Shown here piece after piece: positions 9,521 through 17,806 of a DNA stretch of 64,000 nt. Within the stretch, counting starts at the first letter, position 1, and each line of letters opens with the position of its first letter. This DNA comes from Flavobacteriaceae bacterium UBA5534 (GTDB taxonomy: Bacteria > Bacteroidota > Bacteroidia > Flavobacteriales > Flavobacteriaceae): NCBI GenBank assembly GCA_002426015.1, contig DINS01000021.1, forward strand, positions 1 through 64,000, read 5' to 3'. The notes below the pieces were generated by a model. The model ran no database searches. It saw only the letters and a list, made by a program, of their open reading frames with translations, and was not told the DNA's origin. Both the position numbers and the translations under genes were made by a program.

Positions 9521-10849
9521 TTAATTTAATTCTGTGATTGGAATTCCGAAATAAAATTCCAGAACTTTTAGTTTAAATATATAATCGTATTTTGTTCTTA
9601 TGACTTCACTTTGTGCTACTTCAAATCTGTTTTGAGATTGACTAAAATCGAACGAATTGAGCAACCCTACATTATAACGTTCTTTGGAATAGTTATAGGC
9701 CTCTTCTCTAGCGGCCAATGTTTTTTGTGCAGCTTCATAAGCTTTTAAAGCACCTTTTGTATCATTATATGCTTGATAAACTGTGGTTTCTAAATCGAGA
9801 TTGGCTTGTTCTAACTGAATTTTTGAACGCTCAAGATTTACTTTGCTTCGGCTAACATTGTTTTTTGCAGCAAAGCCGTTAAAAATTGGAATGTTCAATT
9901 GTATTCCAAAATTATGGTTTTTGTTATCTGATATTTGGGTTTCAAAATCTGGTGTATCAAACAATCCAGAAGTAAAATAATTAGAAGAAAAGCTATACGA
10001 ACCTCTTAAGGTTGGTTGTAAAGCCCCTTTTGCGATTTTGACATCGTATTCTGCCATTTTTGTATTTGTTTCGGCAATCTTAATATCATAACGCTCTTCT
10101 TTTGCTTTTGCAACAATGGTTTCTGCCGATTCGTTTAATATGTTTGTTGGTGGCACTTCATATTCTATATCAGCAGTGTCAAAATTTTGATAATCTTCAA
10201 TCAATAATAGTTGCGCCAATTGGATTTTTGAAATCATAATCGCATTTTCTGCATTGACAATTTGTTGTTCTTGTGACGCAATCGTTGCTTGTATTTCTAA
10301 CAAATCACCTCTTGGTAATACACCAGCATCTACCAACTCATTAGTTCTTTGGAGTTCTAATTTTGTGACTTCCTGTTGAGCTCTAAGCACTTTGTACTGT
10401 TCTTTGTTGAATAAAATCTGTAAGAAAGAATTGGCAACAAATAATGAAATATCATCTTTCATTTTATCCAGCTGATATTTGCTTGCCAGAATACCAAGGT
10501 TAGAGCGATGTAACTGATTGATATTACGAAGTCCACTGTAGATATCAACTCCAGAGCTGATACCTCCTGAAAGGTTTTTAGTAGTTGCATTGACCGCATC
10601 AAAGGTTACTGGGTCTTGTCCAAGACCTATGCTCCATGAGTGTGAAGCACTGGTATTGAGCGTCGGCAAAAAATTTCCAAAGGCATCTTTTTTATTGATC
10701 TCGGAGGTCTTAATGTCTAATTCGGATTGTTTAATGGAAATATTGTTTTCTAGCGCGTAATCGACACATTCTCGAAGTGTCCATTTTTTTACTTGCGCTT
10801 GCGAAGCCATTCCTATTAAAACAAAAAGTATAAAGATTGATTTTTTCAT
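9521..10849 (-). CDS. TolC family outer-membrane efflux protein
   Basis: I take the ATG at 10849 (442 residues), which gives a proper signal peptide (MKKSIFILFVLIGMASQAQ); a longer frame to 10918 would put 23 odd residues before it. The mature part has the two OEP repeats, each with long helices: one near WTLRECVDYALENN and LSLFVANSFLQIL, the other near FNGFAAKNNVSRSKVNLE and ALKAYEAAQKTL. It would form the trimeric exit duct for the adaptor encoded 7 nt downstream. Confidence 0.92.
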   Translation of the reverse strand: MKKSIFILFVLIGMASQAQVKKWTLRECVDYALENNISIKQSELDIKTSEINKKDAFGNFLPTLNTSASHSWSIGLGQDPVTFDAVNATTKNLSGGISSGVDIYSGLRNINQLHRSNLGILASKYQLDKMKDDISLFVANSFLQILFNKEQYKVLRAQQEVTKLELQRTNELVDAGVLPRGDLLEIQATIASQEQQIVNAENAIMISKIQLAQLLLIEDYQNFDTADIEYEVPPTNILNESAETIVAKAKEERYDIKIAETNTKMAEYDVKIAKGALQPTLRGSYSFSSNYFTSGLFDTPDFETQISDNKNHNFGIQLNIPIFNGFAAKNNVSRSKVNLERSKIQLEQANLDLETTVYQAYNDTKGALKAYEAAQKTLAAREEAYNYSKERYNVGLLNSFDFSQSQNRFEVAQSEVIRTKYDYIFKLKVLEFYFGIPITELN

Positions 10850-10995
10850 ATAAAACATATGTCTTTGTAATGGTAAATTTGTTACAAGTAATCTTAAAAT
10901 AAACAATAAAAATAGCAATTTTAGCTTTAAACTATTTTGATAGTTGCTAGTTAGACTTTTAAATGCAAAAAATGTTACTTACAACCAATAGAAAT

Positions 10996-11226
10996 TCATT
11001 CTTTTTTTACTCTGTAGAATTTCCAATAAATGATAAAACCAATACCAGCAACCAATATATATGGAATTGCCATTAAGTACACAATGCCATCATTGACACT
11101 TTCTGCTGTGGTTTGTCCTTCTTCACTTTCTAAAACAGCCCGACACATGGCACATTGTGCATTTGTTTCCAAAAAAAAGAACAAGGTCAAGATGGCAAAA
11201 AAGATTTTGGCTTTCATATTAAGCAT
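10996..11226 (-). CDS. Small membrane protein with CxxC motif in the cytochrome oxidase accessory cluster
   Basis: Up to 76 residues; a second ATG at 11217 gives the better signal sequence MKAKIFFAILTLFFFLETNAQ. After the predicted cleavage site comes CAMCRAVLE, a CxxC at the mature N-terminus, then one membrane segment and a basic tail (YWKFYRVKKE). The topology puts the cysteines in the periplasm. I do not recognise a named family. Its position right after DUF420 and SCO genes suggests a role in copper or heme handling for cytochrome oxidase; this is an inference from context. It overlaps the DUF420 stop by a few bases. Confidence 0.7.
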   Translation of the reverse strand: MLNMKAKIFFAILTLFFFLETNAQCAMCRAVLESEEGQTTAESVNDGIVYLMAIPYILVAGIGFIIYWKFYRVKKE

Positions 11227-11764
11227 AATAAGGTGAAATCATTAGGTACACTATGACTCCTGATACAGCTACATATAACCACATAGGGAACGTTATACGT
11301 GCAATTTTTTTATGACGTTCAAAATTATTGGTAATCGCTCTCACATAAGTAATGAGTACAAACGGAATAATAATAATCGACAATAAAATATGGCTAATCA
11401 AAATAAAATAGTACACATATTTTATGGTGCCTTCTCCTTCAAATTTTGTCGAATCGCTTGTCATATGATAAGCAATATACATCAGTAAAAAGACAACAGA
11501 ACAACCAATTGCAGTGGTCATCAGGTTTTCGTGCAGTACAATTTTTTTGTTTTTGATGGCCCAAAATGCTATTAGCAGTATTACTGCTGTTAACCCATTA
11601 ATGGTGGCATAGATTGGAGGCAAGAACGTAAGTGGCTCAACATCAAACCCCAGTTTACGTAAGTTGACACCAAAAAGGGCCGCAACTACTACAGGAATGA
11701 TTATTGATAGTGCAACTATCCATTTGTTATATTTCTTTTCGTCTTGTATGTTATTTGTATCCAT
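11219..11764 (-). CDS. DUF420 membrane protein (YozB/CtaM-like)
   Basis: 181 residues with five hydrophobic segments. Family features include LPPIYATINGLTAVILL, the histidine-containing VLHENLMTTA, and YHMTSD plus ISHILLSIIIIPFVL. DUF420 proteins sit in or near aa3-type oxidase gene clusters; the CtaM members are needed for oxidase maturation. The start ATG overlaps the SCO stop as TAATG, suggesting coupled translation. Confidence 0.85.
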   Translation of the reverse strand: MDTNNIQDEKKYNKWIVALSIIIPVVVAALFGVNLRKLGFDVEPLTFLPPIYATINGLTAVILLIAFWAIKNKKIVLHENLMTTAIGCSVVFLLMYIAYHMTSDSTKFEGEGTIKYVYYFILISHILLSIIIIPFVLITYVRAITNNFERHKKIARITFPMWLYVAVSGVIVYLMISPYYA

Positions 11765-12507
11765 TATTCTTTCAAAAGTTTAGCAATATCTACTTTAAGA
11801 CTACTGATCTCTTCTTTCATGCCTTCTTCATCCTCTTTTTCGGCTTCCGAAATCATTCCGTTATAAAATGTGATTGGATTGCCATTGACCACTCTTGAAC
11901 GAATAAACCCATTTTTATCAATAAGTGCAAAATTACCTGAATGTTCAAAACCACCTTCAACCTCGTTGTCTTTAGCTGTATAGAGATAAAACCCTTCGTT
12001 TGCCAGTTTATAAATTGTGTCTTCGTCGCCTGTCATTAAATGCCAACTAGGGTTAGTAATACCATACTTTTCGGCATAGGCTTTTAATACTTCTGGCGTA
12101 TCATGCTCTGGGTTGATGGTAAAGGAAGCAACTCCGAAATTATCGAACTCCTTAAATTCGTTTTGGATTTCGACCAAATTTCTATTCATACGCGGACAAA
12201 TGGTTGGACAGGTTGTAAAGAAAAACTCTATCACATATACTTTCCCTTCGTAATCTTTATTAGTAATTGTGTTTCCATTTTGGTCTGTAAAACTAAAGGC
12301 TGGTACTTTCTTTTTCTTGCCATCAATTTCGATGAATGCCAAATCGGACACATAAGCATTTCTGTCTTTTGCGCCATCACTTCTACTTTCATTGCGCACG
12401 ACATCGCCATTGGCTATTCTGTCTACAATTTTAGGAATGAAAATAATACCGAATACCAATATAATTAATGATATTCCTATGTATGAATAATTAGTCTTGT
12501 TGCTCAT
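11764..12507 (-). CDS. SCO1/SenC family copper chaperone-like protein
   Basis: 247 residues: an N-terminal membrane anchor (about 9-26), then a thioredoxin fold facing the periplasm. The copper-binding motif CPTICP (Cys 100 and Cys 104) and a later His in GGFEHSGNFAL match the SCO triad. SCO proteins deliver copper to, or reduce, the CuA site of oxidase subunit II, whose gene here is at 39089. It overlaps the upstream SCO-like gene by 17 bp. Confidence 0.92.
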   Translation of the reverse strand: MSNKTNYSYIGISLIILVFGIIFIPKIVDRIANGDVVRNESRSDGAKDRNAYVSDLAFIEIDGKKKKVPAFSFTDQNGNTITNKDYEGKVYVIEFFFTTCPTICPRMNRNLVEIQNEFKEFDNFGVASFTINPEHDTPEVLKAYAEKYGITNPSWHLMTGDEDTIYKLANEGFYLYTAKDNEVEGGFEHSGNFALIDKNGFIRSRVVNGNPITFYNGMISEAEKEDEEGMKEEISSLKVDIAKLLKE

Positions 12508-13216
12508 TGTCTCCTTTTAAATCGTTTGCTCTTCTGGTTGAAGAATCAAAGTTTCCTTTTCTTTTTTCTCGGTATTCAGTAAACAAAACACGCATGTCTT
12601 CGCTCATCTTGTTTTTGATTTCGGCCACTTCAATACAGTTATATGAATTTAAACCATACACAGGGCTTTTCATTGCTAGTTCGTTATCAGACCTATCATC
12701 AGTTCGTCCACGTTGATTAAGTTCATTATCGATGATGAAGACCTGATTGGTTGACAAGTCCTCTTTTAGTGGAGATTCTGACTCCAAGCTAGAATACACA
12801 GCTTGGATGTTATTTTCATCCCCAAAAATGAAATGCCAAAACTTTAAATCTTCATACGAGTTGATTTCCTTTTTTAATAGCTCAACTTCCTTTTCAGTCC
12901 CTTTGGGAACCACAACCACAATCTGGAAACGTTTAAAACCCTTGAATTTGTCATACACCAATTCTTTTAGGTTTGACGCTGCAATGGCATTACTCATAGG
13001 TTGGTTACCAAGAAATGCCAAGACCGTTATATGGTTTTTTAAACTAACATTTTCGTCGGTATCAGAGCTGAACCCTTTTAATTCAGATACGTTTTGATTG
13101 ATGATTTCTAATGGATTATAGTTGTGTTTTGCAGGCAACAACATCAACAGAAAAGTGACCGGAAGGAAGAATAAAATTCCTAGCACCAAATAGCGTTTGA
13201 CCTTTGTTTTGTTCAT
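12491..13216 (-). CDS. Membrane-anchored SCO-like (thioredoxin-fold) protein lacking the CxxxC motif
   Basis: 241 residues, an N-terminal membrane helix (about 9-28), then a domain that reads like a degenerate neighbour of SCO: the strand ITVLAFLGNQPMSNA sits where SCO has its CPTIC motif, followed by FQIVVVVPKG and NQVFIIDNELNQRGR, the latter matching SCO FALIDKNGFIRSR. Only one cysteine remains (YNCIEV). Family assignment is by eye. It may be a non-catalytic partner in oxidase assembly. The start lies 4 nt from a -7 box. Confidence 0.7.
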   Translation of the reverse strand: MNKTKVKRYLVLGILFFLPVTFLLMLLPAKHNYNPLEIINQNVSELKGFSSDTDENVSLKNHITVLAFLGNQPMSNAIAASNLKELVYDKFKGFKRFQIVVVVPKGTEKEVELLKKEINSYEDLKFWHFIFGDENNIQAVYSSLESESPLKEDLSTNQVFIIDNELNQRGRTDDRSDNELAMKSPVYGLNSYNCIEVAEIKNKMSEDMRVLFTEYREKRKGNFDSSTRRANDLKGDNEQQD

Positions 13217-13220
13217 AGTG

Positions 13221-13228
13221 CAAAAATA
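13221..13228 (-). promoter_or_regulatory. -7 box TATTTTTG immediately before the SCO-like gene
   Basis: Exact TAnnTTTG on the minus strand, with only CACT between it and the ATG at 13216. It also forms part of the T-tract of the preceding terminator. If active, the transcript would be leaderless or nearly so. No good -33 element is visible. Confidence 0.4.
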
Positions 13229-13230
13229 AA

Positions 13231-13255
13231 AAAGACGGTTTAAATAACCGTCTTT
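13231..13255 (-). terminator. Terminator after the COX IV gene
   Basis: Perfect 10-bp stem AAAGACGGTT / AACCGTCTTT with a 5-nt loop, followed on the minus strand by TTTTTTATTTTT. It separates the ctaB-COX IV block from the SCO block. Confidence 0.85.
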
Positions 13256-13283
13256 TTATATTGTTTTAACTCAAAATTGAGTA

Positions 13284-13667
13284 TTAAAAATTATGTTTTA
13301 TATATCCTGAAGAATAGATGCTCTCAATATAATCACCTTCTTGCAAAAGTATAAACAACAAATATGCGATAAGGAAGATAGCTGTCCATACCACCATACG
13401 TCTTAAGTTAGCTGTTTCATCGCGCATGTGCATAAAGTCCCAAGTAATGTAGTATGCTTTGACAATGGTCAAAATAATGAAAATCCAGTTTAGGGCTTTC
13501 ATACCTAATACATGACCCATTAATGACGATGGCTTATAGATACCCAATATAACCTCTACTGCTGTAATGATTGATAAAAGAATCAATACACCCCAAATTT
13601 TTTGAGTATTGGATTTAAACTTAATTAAACCTCTTAATATTTCTAATTTATGTTCTGCGTGTGCCAT
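13284..13667 (-). CDS. Cytochrome c oxidase subunit IV-like membrane protein
   Basis: 127 residues with three membrane helices and the pattern AYYITWDFMHMRDE that marks the prokaryotic COX IV family of Bacteroidota. It lies 21 nt after the large COX III gene. Role: small accessory subunit of an aa3-type oxidase. The terminator downstream suggests it is the last gene of this unit. Confidence 0.87.
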   Translation of the reverse strand: MAHAEHKLEILRGLIKFKSNTQKIWGVLILLSIITAVEVILGIYKPSSLMGHVLGMKALNWIFIILTIVKAYYITWDFMHMRDETANLRRMVVWTAIFLIAYLLFILLQEGDYIESIYSSGYIKHNF

Positions 13668-13688
13668 TTTTAAAATAAATTATCTAAA

Positions 13689-14669
13689 TTATACCAAGTA
13701 GAAGAATGTGAATACGAATACCCAAACCAAATCGACAAAGTGCCAATACAATCCTACTTTTTCAACCATTTCGTAACTTCCTCTACGTTCATAAGTTCCC
13801 AAAATCACATTGAAGAAAATGATGATATTAATGACAACTCCAGAGAAAACGTGGAATCCGTGAAATCCGGTAATAAAGAAAAAGAAATCAGCAAACAATG
13901 ATGTTCCATATTCGTTGACATGAAGATTTGCACCTTCAACAACTTTTTTGCCATTTGTTTTGAGTTGCTTTAAAGATTCTGATCTTGAAAGTACTGTTTT
14001 ATGCCCATGTTCATTAATGTCTTGCGTTCTAATGGCAATATCTGGATGCGATTCAAAACCTGCAATCACTTCATCCATCGTATAAGTTGGCAATGCGCCT
14101 TCATCCACAAACCACAAACCGTTTTTACGTTCGTGCTCAACTCTATCGTGTGTTCCTGCAACCACAAAATCAGCTAATTTTACTCGATGTCCATCGGCAT
14201 CTACAAACTGAAGAATATTTCCTCCCTTTGTTTGCACAGCTCCATGGTCACCTTTTATGAACGTAGCCCATTCCCAAGCTTGTGAACCAACGAATATCAA
14301 ACCTCCAATAATGGTCAACAGCATGTATAAGGTCACTTTGGCTTTGTTCATGTGATGTCCAGCATCAACAGCTAATACCATCGTTACTGACGACATAATA
14401 AGTATAAAGGTCATAAATGCCACATAAATCATGGGAAACTCTTGACCATGTAAAAATGGTACGTGAGTAAACACTTCGTCGGCAATTGGCCATGAACCGA
14501 TAAACTTAAATCTTGAAAAACCGTAGGCTGCTAAAAACCCAGAAAAAGTTAAGGCATCAGAAACGATAAAAAACCACATCATCATTTTACCATAACTTGC
14601 GTTTAAAGGTTTGTTGCCTCCACCCCAAGTTTTTTCGTCTGCACCAGTATTTACAACTGTAGTATCCAT
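13689..14669 (-). CDS. Cytochrome c oxidase subunit III, long form with soluble insert
   Basis: 326 residues. Helices at about 28-50, 72-100 and 112-130 and three more after residue 240 (FADFFFFITGFHGFHVFSG, YWHFVDLVWVFVF) match subunit III, including the conserved H-x-x-D near the end. Between them lies a hydrophilic insert of about 100 residues (about 135-235) not found in the short subunit III encoded next door. It is probably co-expressed with the COX IV gene. Confidence 0.9.
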   Translation of the reverse strand: MDTTVVNTGADEKTWGGGNKPLNASYGKMMMWFFIVSDALTFSGFLAAYGFSRFKFIGSWPIADEVFTHVPFLHGQEFPMIYVAFMTFILIMSSVTMVLAVDAGHHMNKAKVTLYMLLTIIGGLIFVGSQAWEWATFIKGDHGAVQTKGGNILQFVDADGHRVKLADFVVAGTHDRVEHERKNGLWFVDEGALPTYTMDEVIAGFESHPDIAIRTQDINEHGHKTVLSRSESLKQLKTNGKKVVEGANLHVNEYGTSLFADFFFFITGFHGFHVFSGVVINIIIFFNVILGTYERRGSYEMVEKVGLYWHFVDLVWVFVFTFFYLV

Positions 14670-14708
14670 ATTTAGCGATTAGTATTTAATAACAATTAAA
14701 AAGTTGCA

Positions 14709-14716
14709 CAAAAATA
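14709..14716 (-). promoter_or_regulatory. -7 box TATTTTTG upstream of long COX III
   Basis: Exact TAnnTTTG in the 149-bp gap between the two subunit III genes, about 40 nt before the ATG. The -33 element is unclear. It may let the COX III-COX IV pair be transcribed apart from ctaB. Confidence 0.45.
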
Positions 14717-14818
14717 ATCAATTTATTTATCTGATAAAACATCCAAGTTCAATTTTTGAAAACTAATCCCAAATACTTTAGACAGATTTACTATGTCCTG
14801 ACTAAAAATCAAGAGAAA

Positions 14819-15400
14819 TTATCGAATAAAATATAAGAAGAAAAAGAGATACACCCACAATATATCTATGAAATGCCAAAATGTTGCTGCAAGTTCAAAA
14901 CCAAGCATTTTAGAAGGGTTGTATTTTTGTTTAAAATGATTATAAATTACAACCAAAAGACAAATTAAGCCAACAACCACATGCAAAATGTGCACCATCG
15001 CTATCAAATAGATGTATGACATGGTTATATTACTGGTTGGTCCAGTAAAATTATATCCCAAATCGATGATTTCTTGAAACCCTATAAATTGATTGACAAT
15101 AAAAATAATACCCAACACTAAAGTGGCCAATAACCATATTGTGACCATCGTTCTATTATTAGCTTTTAACGCACGCTTGGCAAGCATAAACGTCAAACTA
15201 CTTATAACAATAACAACTGTACTGACGATAAAAGCATTTGGCAATTGAAAATCTTTCAACCAATCTTCTCGACTACTACTTACAATAAATGCACTTGTCC
15301 ATCCCATAAATGACATGATCAATGAGATGATTCCAAACCAGAGCATCATTTTTTTGGCTCTGTTGTTTTTTTCTGCTTCTGTTCCTTGTGTTAAATCCAT
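14819..15400 (-). CDS. Cytochrome c oxidase subunit III, short form
   Basis: 193 residues with five membrane helices. LIAMVHILHVVVGLICLL and TFWHFIDILWVYLFFFLYFIR are typical subunit III helices. It starts 1 nt after the ctaB stop, so the two are likely translated together. Two subunit III genes near each other are common in Flavobacteriaceae; which one pairs with the subunit I at 37258 cannot be told from the sequence. Confidence 0.9.
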   Translation of the reverse strand: MDLTQGTEAEKNNRAKKMMLWFGIISLIMSFMGWTSAFIVSSSREDWLKDFQLPNAFIVSTVVIVISSLTFMLAKRALKANNRTMVTIWLLATLVLGIIFIVNQFIGFQEIIDLGYNFTGPTSNITMSYIYLIAMVHILHVVVGLICLLVVIYNHFKQKYNPSKMLGFELAATFWHFIDILWVYLFFFLYFIR

Positions 15401-15401
15401 T

Positions 15402-16295
15402 TTATCTAATCAACTTATCTATAACGTAAACAATTTGTAATAATGTAATATAAGACACACTTGCCAACATCAATTTTTTGGCAGCCTGTGCTGTTCTCTC
15501 TTTGAATAATTGAATGGCATAAAACAACATCACCATTCCTAAAGCTAACACGATAATAGCAGCTACAATGGATAGTTTTAAATCACCCGTAAACCCAAAC
15601 ACAGGAATGATGGACACCAAAACTGTCCAAACAGTGTACATGATGACTTGTACTGCAGTGCCTTTATCGCGTTTTCCGGTTGGCAACATAAAGAAGCCTC
15701 CTTTTTTATAGTCATCGAACAAAAACCAACCTATGGCCCAAAAATGAGGGAATTGCCAGAAAAACTGAATTGCAAACAGCGTACCTGGCTCGATACCAAA
15801 ATCATTGCGTGCAGCCACCCAACCTAACATAAATGGAATGGCTCCAGGTATAGCGCCAACAAAGACAGCCAAGGGTGTTTTGGTTTTTAAAGGTGTGTAA
15901 ACCGATGTGTATAAAAAGATGGAAATTGCGCCATACATTGCTGTACGTGGATTGATAACATAAAGTGTCGCAATACCCAAAATAGTAAATAATACAGCAA
16001 TGGTAAAAGCTGTATTGACAGACATTCGCCCAGATGGAATCGGTCTGTTTTTGGTACGATCCATCAATGCATCCAAATCGCGCTCAATAATTTGATTGTA
16101 AGCATTTGAGGCACCAACCATAAAATAGCCACCAAAAGCCAACAAAATCAATGTGGAAACCTCAATGGTTTCTGCTCCCAACAAATAACCAGCGATTGCC
16201 GAAAACACAACACTCAACGACAATCTCATTTTGGTAATTTCCTTAAAATCAGAAATTAATGAAGTGGCTGTAACAGAAGAATTTGTAGTACTCAA
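15402..16295 (-). CDS. ctaB: Heme O synthase (protoheme IX farnesyltransferase)
   Basis: 297 residues of the UbiA superfamily with about nine membrane helices. The prenyl-diphosphate/Mg site is NQIIERDLDALMDRTKNRP, followed by GAIPGAIPFMLGW and a second Asp-containing loop FDDYKKGGFFM. It farnesylates heme b to heme o, the precursor of heme a. The start is TTG (16293-16295) giving MSTTNSSV; no ATG is available before residue 23. A strong promoter lies 35 nt upstream. Confidence 0.94.
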   Translation of the reverse strand: MSTTNSSVTATSLISDFKEITKMRLSLSVVFSAIAGYLLGAETIEVSTLILLAFGGYFMVGASNAYNQIIERDLDALMDRTKNRPIPSGRMSVNTAFTIAVLFTILGIATLYVINPRTAMYGAISIFLYTSVYTPLKTKTPLAVFVGAIPGAIPFMLGWVAARNDFGIEPGTLFAIQFFWQFPHFWAIGWFLFDDYKKGGFFMLPTGKRDKGTAVQVIMYTVWTVLVSIIPVFGFTGDLKLSIVAAIIVLALGMVMLFYAIQLFKERTAQAAKKLMLASVSYITLLQIVYVIDKLIR

Positions 16296-16329
16296 TAGTT
16301 GTATTGTTTGTCGCTAAATATTGCGATTG

Positions 16330-16360
16330 CAAAGATACTTTGAAAATTGGTTTTGAGCAA
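16330..16360 (-). promoter_or_regulatory. Promoter of the ctaB operon
   Basis: On the minus strand, TTG (16358-16360), a 20-nt spacer, then TATCTTTG (16330-16337): both Bacteroidota promoter elements at normal spacing, 34 nt before the TTG start of ctaB. Confidence 0.65.
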
Positions 16361-16439
16361 CGCTTTGGCAAAAGTAAATTCTAAATTTAAAATTTGAAAG
16401 ACACGAATTTCATTAATTGGCACTTCATTAAACCAAAGA

Positions 16440-16504
16440 AGCAATTAAAAACCAACCTTTTGGGTTTAGTTCTTAACTGCTAATTTTAGGCTTTATTGGA
16501 TTTT
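16440..16504 (-). repeat. 65-bp direct repeat, copy 1, at the 3' end of a DUF6705-like gene
   Basis: Matches 17742-17806 at 59 of 65 positions. It contains an imperfect hairpin and runs into the stop codon of the gene at 16504, so it probably acts as its terminator. The region 16296-16439 otherwise holds only the ctaB promoter and a short AT-rich motif (agacacgaatttcattaatt, 16399-16418). Confidence 0.75.
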
Positions 16505-17088
16505 TATTGCTTTGTTAATAATAAATTGGCTGGAATTAAAAAATCAGAATCATCAACCTCGCCGCCATTTGGACACACTGTTTTACCTTCAGTTATTGTA
16601 TTTGTTCTTGTCCATCCCAATTGTTCAACGTTTGAAGGATTAATACTATATTCCAGTCTCAAATCGCCAATTTTTCTTCTATAACAACTAGTAAGTGAAG
16701 GCTCTTTGTAAATCACTTTTACTGTACTCGTATTTATCATATAATTTCCAAATATCCCACCAGTAGTATTATATTTTTCGACGCCATTTAACTTATATTC
16801 AGTTTTAATCCAAATTTCATCTTCATAATCCTTTATTTCGTCATAGATATGAGTATGTTTAGTAACTACAATCTTAAGGTAATGTATCCCATCGTCATAT
16901 ATCCAAGATCCTAAAAATTTATTTAATAGATTGTTGGTGTCTTTAACATAGAAAACATTGTCTGTTAAAACAGCCTCATAAGGGTCGAGGTTATATCTGT
17001 CTTCAATATTTACTATAGTTTCTTGGCTATAACTTGAAAACGTTATAATTAATGAAGTTACTATTGTGAGTGTATATTTAGCTTTCAT
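16504..17088 (-). CDS. Small exported protein, DUF6705-like
   Basis: 194 residues with a clear signal peptide (MKAKYTLTIVTSLIITFSSYSQ). The mature part begins with a tract ending in FYVKDTNNLLNKFLGSWIYDDG, then alternating strands suggesting a small beta-barrel, a CPNGGEVDDSD motif and a C-terminus LLLTKQ. It is a paralogue of the next gene (DTNNLLNKFLGSW against DVNNLFNKYVGIW; both have CPNG and end LTKQ). It reminds me of DUF6705, an uncharacterised Flavobacteriia family. No function known. Confidence 0.75.
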   Translation of the reverse strand: MKAKYTLTIVTSLIITFSSYSQETIVNIEDRYNLDPYEAVLTDNVFYVKDTNNLLNKFLGSWIYDDGIHYLKIVVTKHTHIYDEIKDYEDEIWIKTEYKLNGVEKYNTTGGIFGNYMINTSTVKVIYKEPSLTSCYRRKIGDLRLEYSINPSNVEQLGWTRTNTITEGKTVCPNGGEVDDSDFLIPANLLLTKQ

Positions 17089-17100
17089 GAAATTGGATTT

Positions 17101-17673
17101 TTATTGCTTTGTTAAAGTCATTGATTGCTGCGTTGGAAAATCCAGCTCTAATGTACCATTGGGACAATCGGCAGGGTTTAAAACATCATGCGCTAAAACT
17201 AAAATCAACTTCATATGATTCAAGTTGTCAATAGAAACTTTTATAAAAACCTCGCCGTCTAACCCGCAAATACCATTTGGGTTATAATAATTTAAAACAT
17301 AATTTCCATTGGTTGACATATAATAACCTTCAATGATAGAAGTATCCGTATTATTGGACACATTGGTGTTGTCATAAATTAAATTATTGGTTGTGTCAGT
17401 AATTTTATAACGTATTAATAATATATCTTCAGAGATATCTAAAAAATATTTTGTCGATTTTTCAATATGTAACTCAAAGGTTTTATTGTTGTGGGTTCCT
17501 ATCCAGATTCCAACATACTTATTAAATAAATTATTGACATCCTTTATATATGCTCCATCCGGAATTTCTATTTCATTATTCATATAGTTAATTTGCTCTT
17601 CAATCGGGATGATCTGGGCTTTACAGCTTAAAGCAGTTATTAACATGCAACTTATAATTAGTATTTTTTTCAT
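17101..17673 (-). CDS. Small exported protein, DUF6705-like paralogue
   Basis: 190 residues. The N-terminus MKKILIISCMLITALSC could be a lipoprotein signal (Cys 17) or a normal signal cut after CKAQ. It shares the block DVNNLFNKYVGIWIGTHNNKTFEL, the CPNG motif and the LTKQ end with the gene 12 nt downstream. The DNA at both 3' ends is also nearly identical (TGGATTTTTATTGCTTTG), a sign of recent tandem duplication or gene conversion. Function unknown. Confidence 0.75.
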   Translation of the reverse strand: MKKILIISCMLITALSCKAQIIPIEEQINYMNNEIEIPDGAYIKDVNNLFNKYVGIWIGTHNNKTFELHIEKSTKYFLDISEDILLIRYKITDTTNNLIYDNTNVSNNTDTSIIEGYYMSTNGNYVLNYYNPNGICGLDGEVFIKVSIDNLNHMKLILVLAHDVLNPADCPNGTLELDFPTQQSMTLTKQ

Positions 17674-17741
17674 TTTTCAAAATTTCATGATTGAATACAG
17701 TCTTTTATTTGAACTTAAAAGAATAGAAAGATATTAAAAAT

Positions 17742-17806
17742 AGCAATTAAGAACCTACCCTTTGAGTTTAGTTCTTAATTGCTGATTTTAGGCTTTATTG
17801 GATTTT
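17742..17806 (-). repeat. 65-bp direct repeat, copy 2, with perfect hairpin
   Basis: Second copy of the 16440-16504 element. Here the hairpin arms AGCAATTAAGAAC (17742-17754) and GTTCTTAATTGCT (17771-17783) pair perfectly over 13 bp with a 16-nt loop. It lies at the 3' end of the gene at 17805 and may terminate it. Confidence 0.75.
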
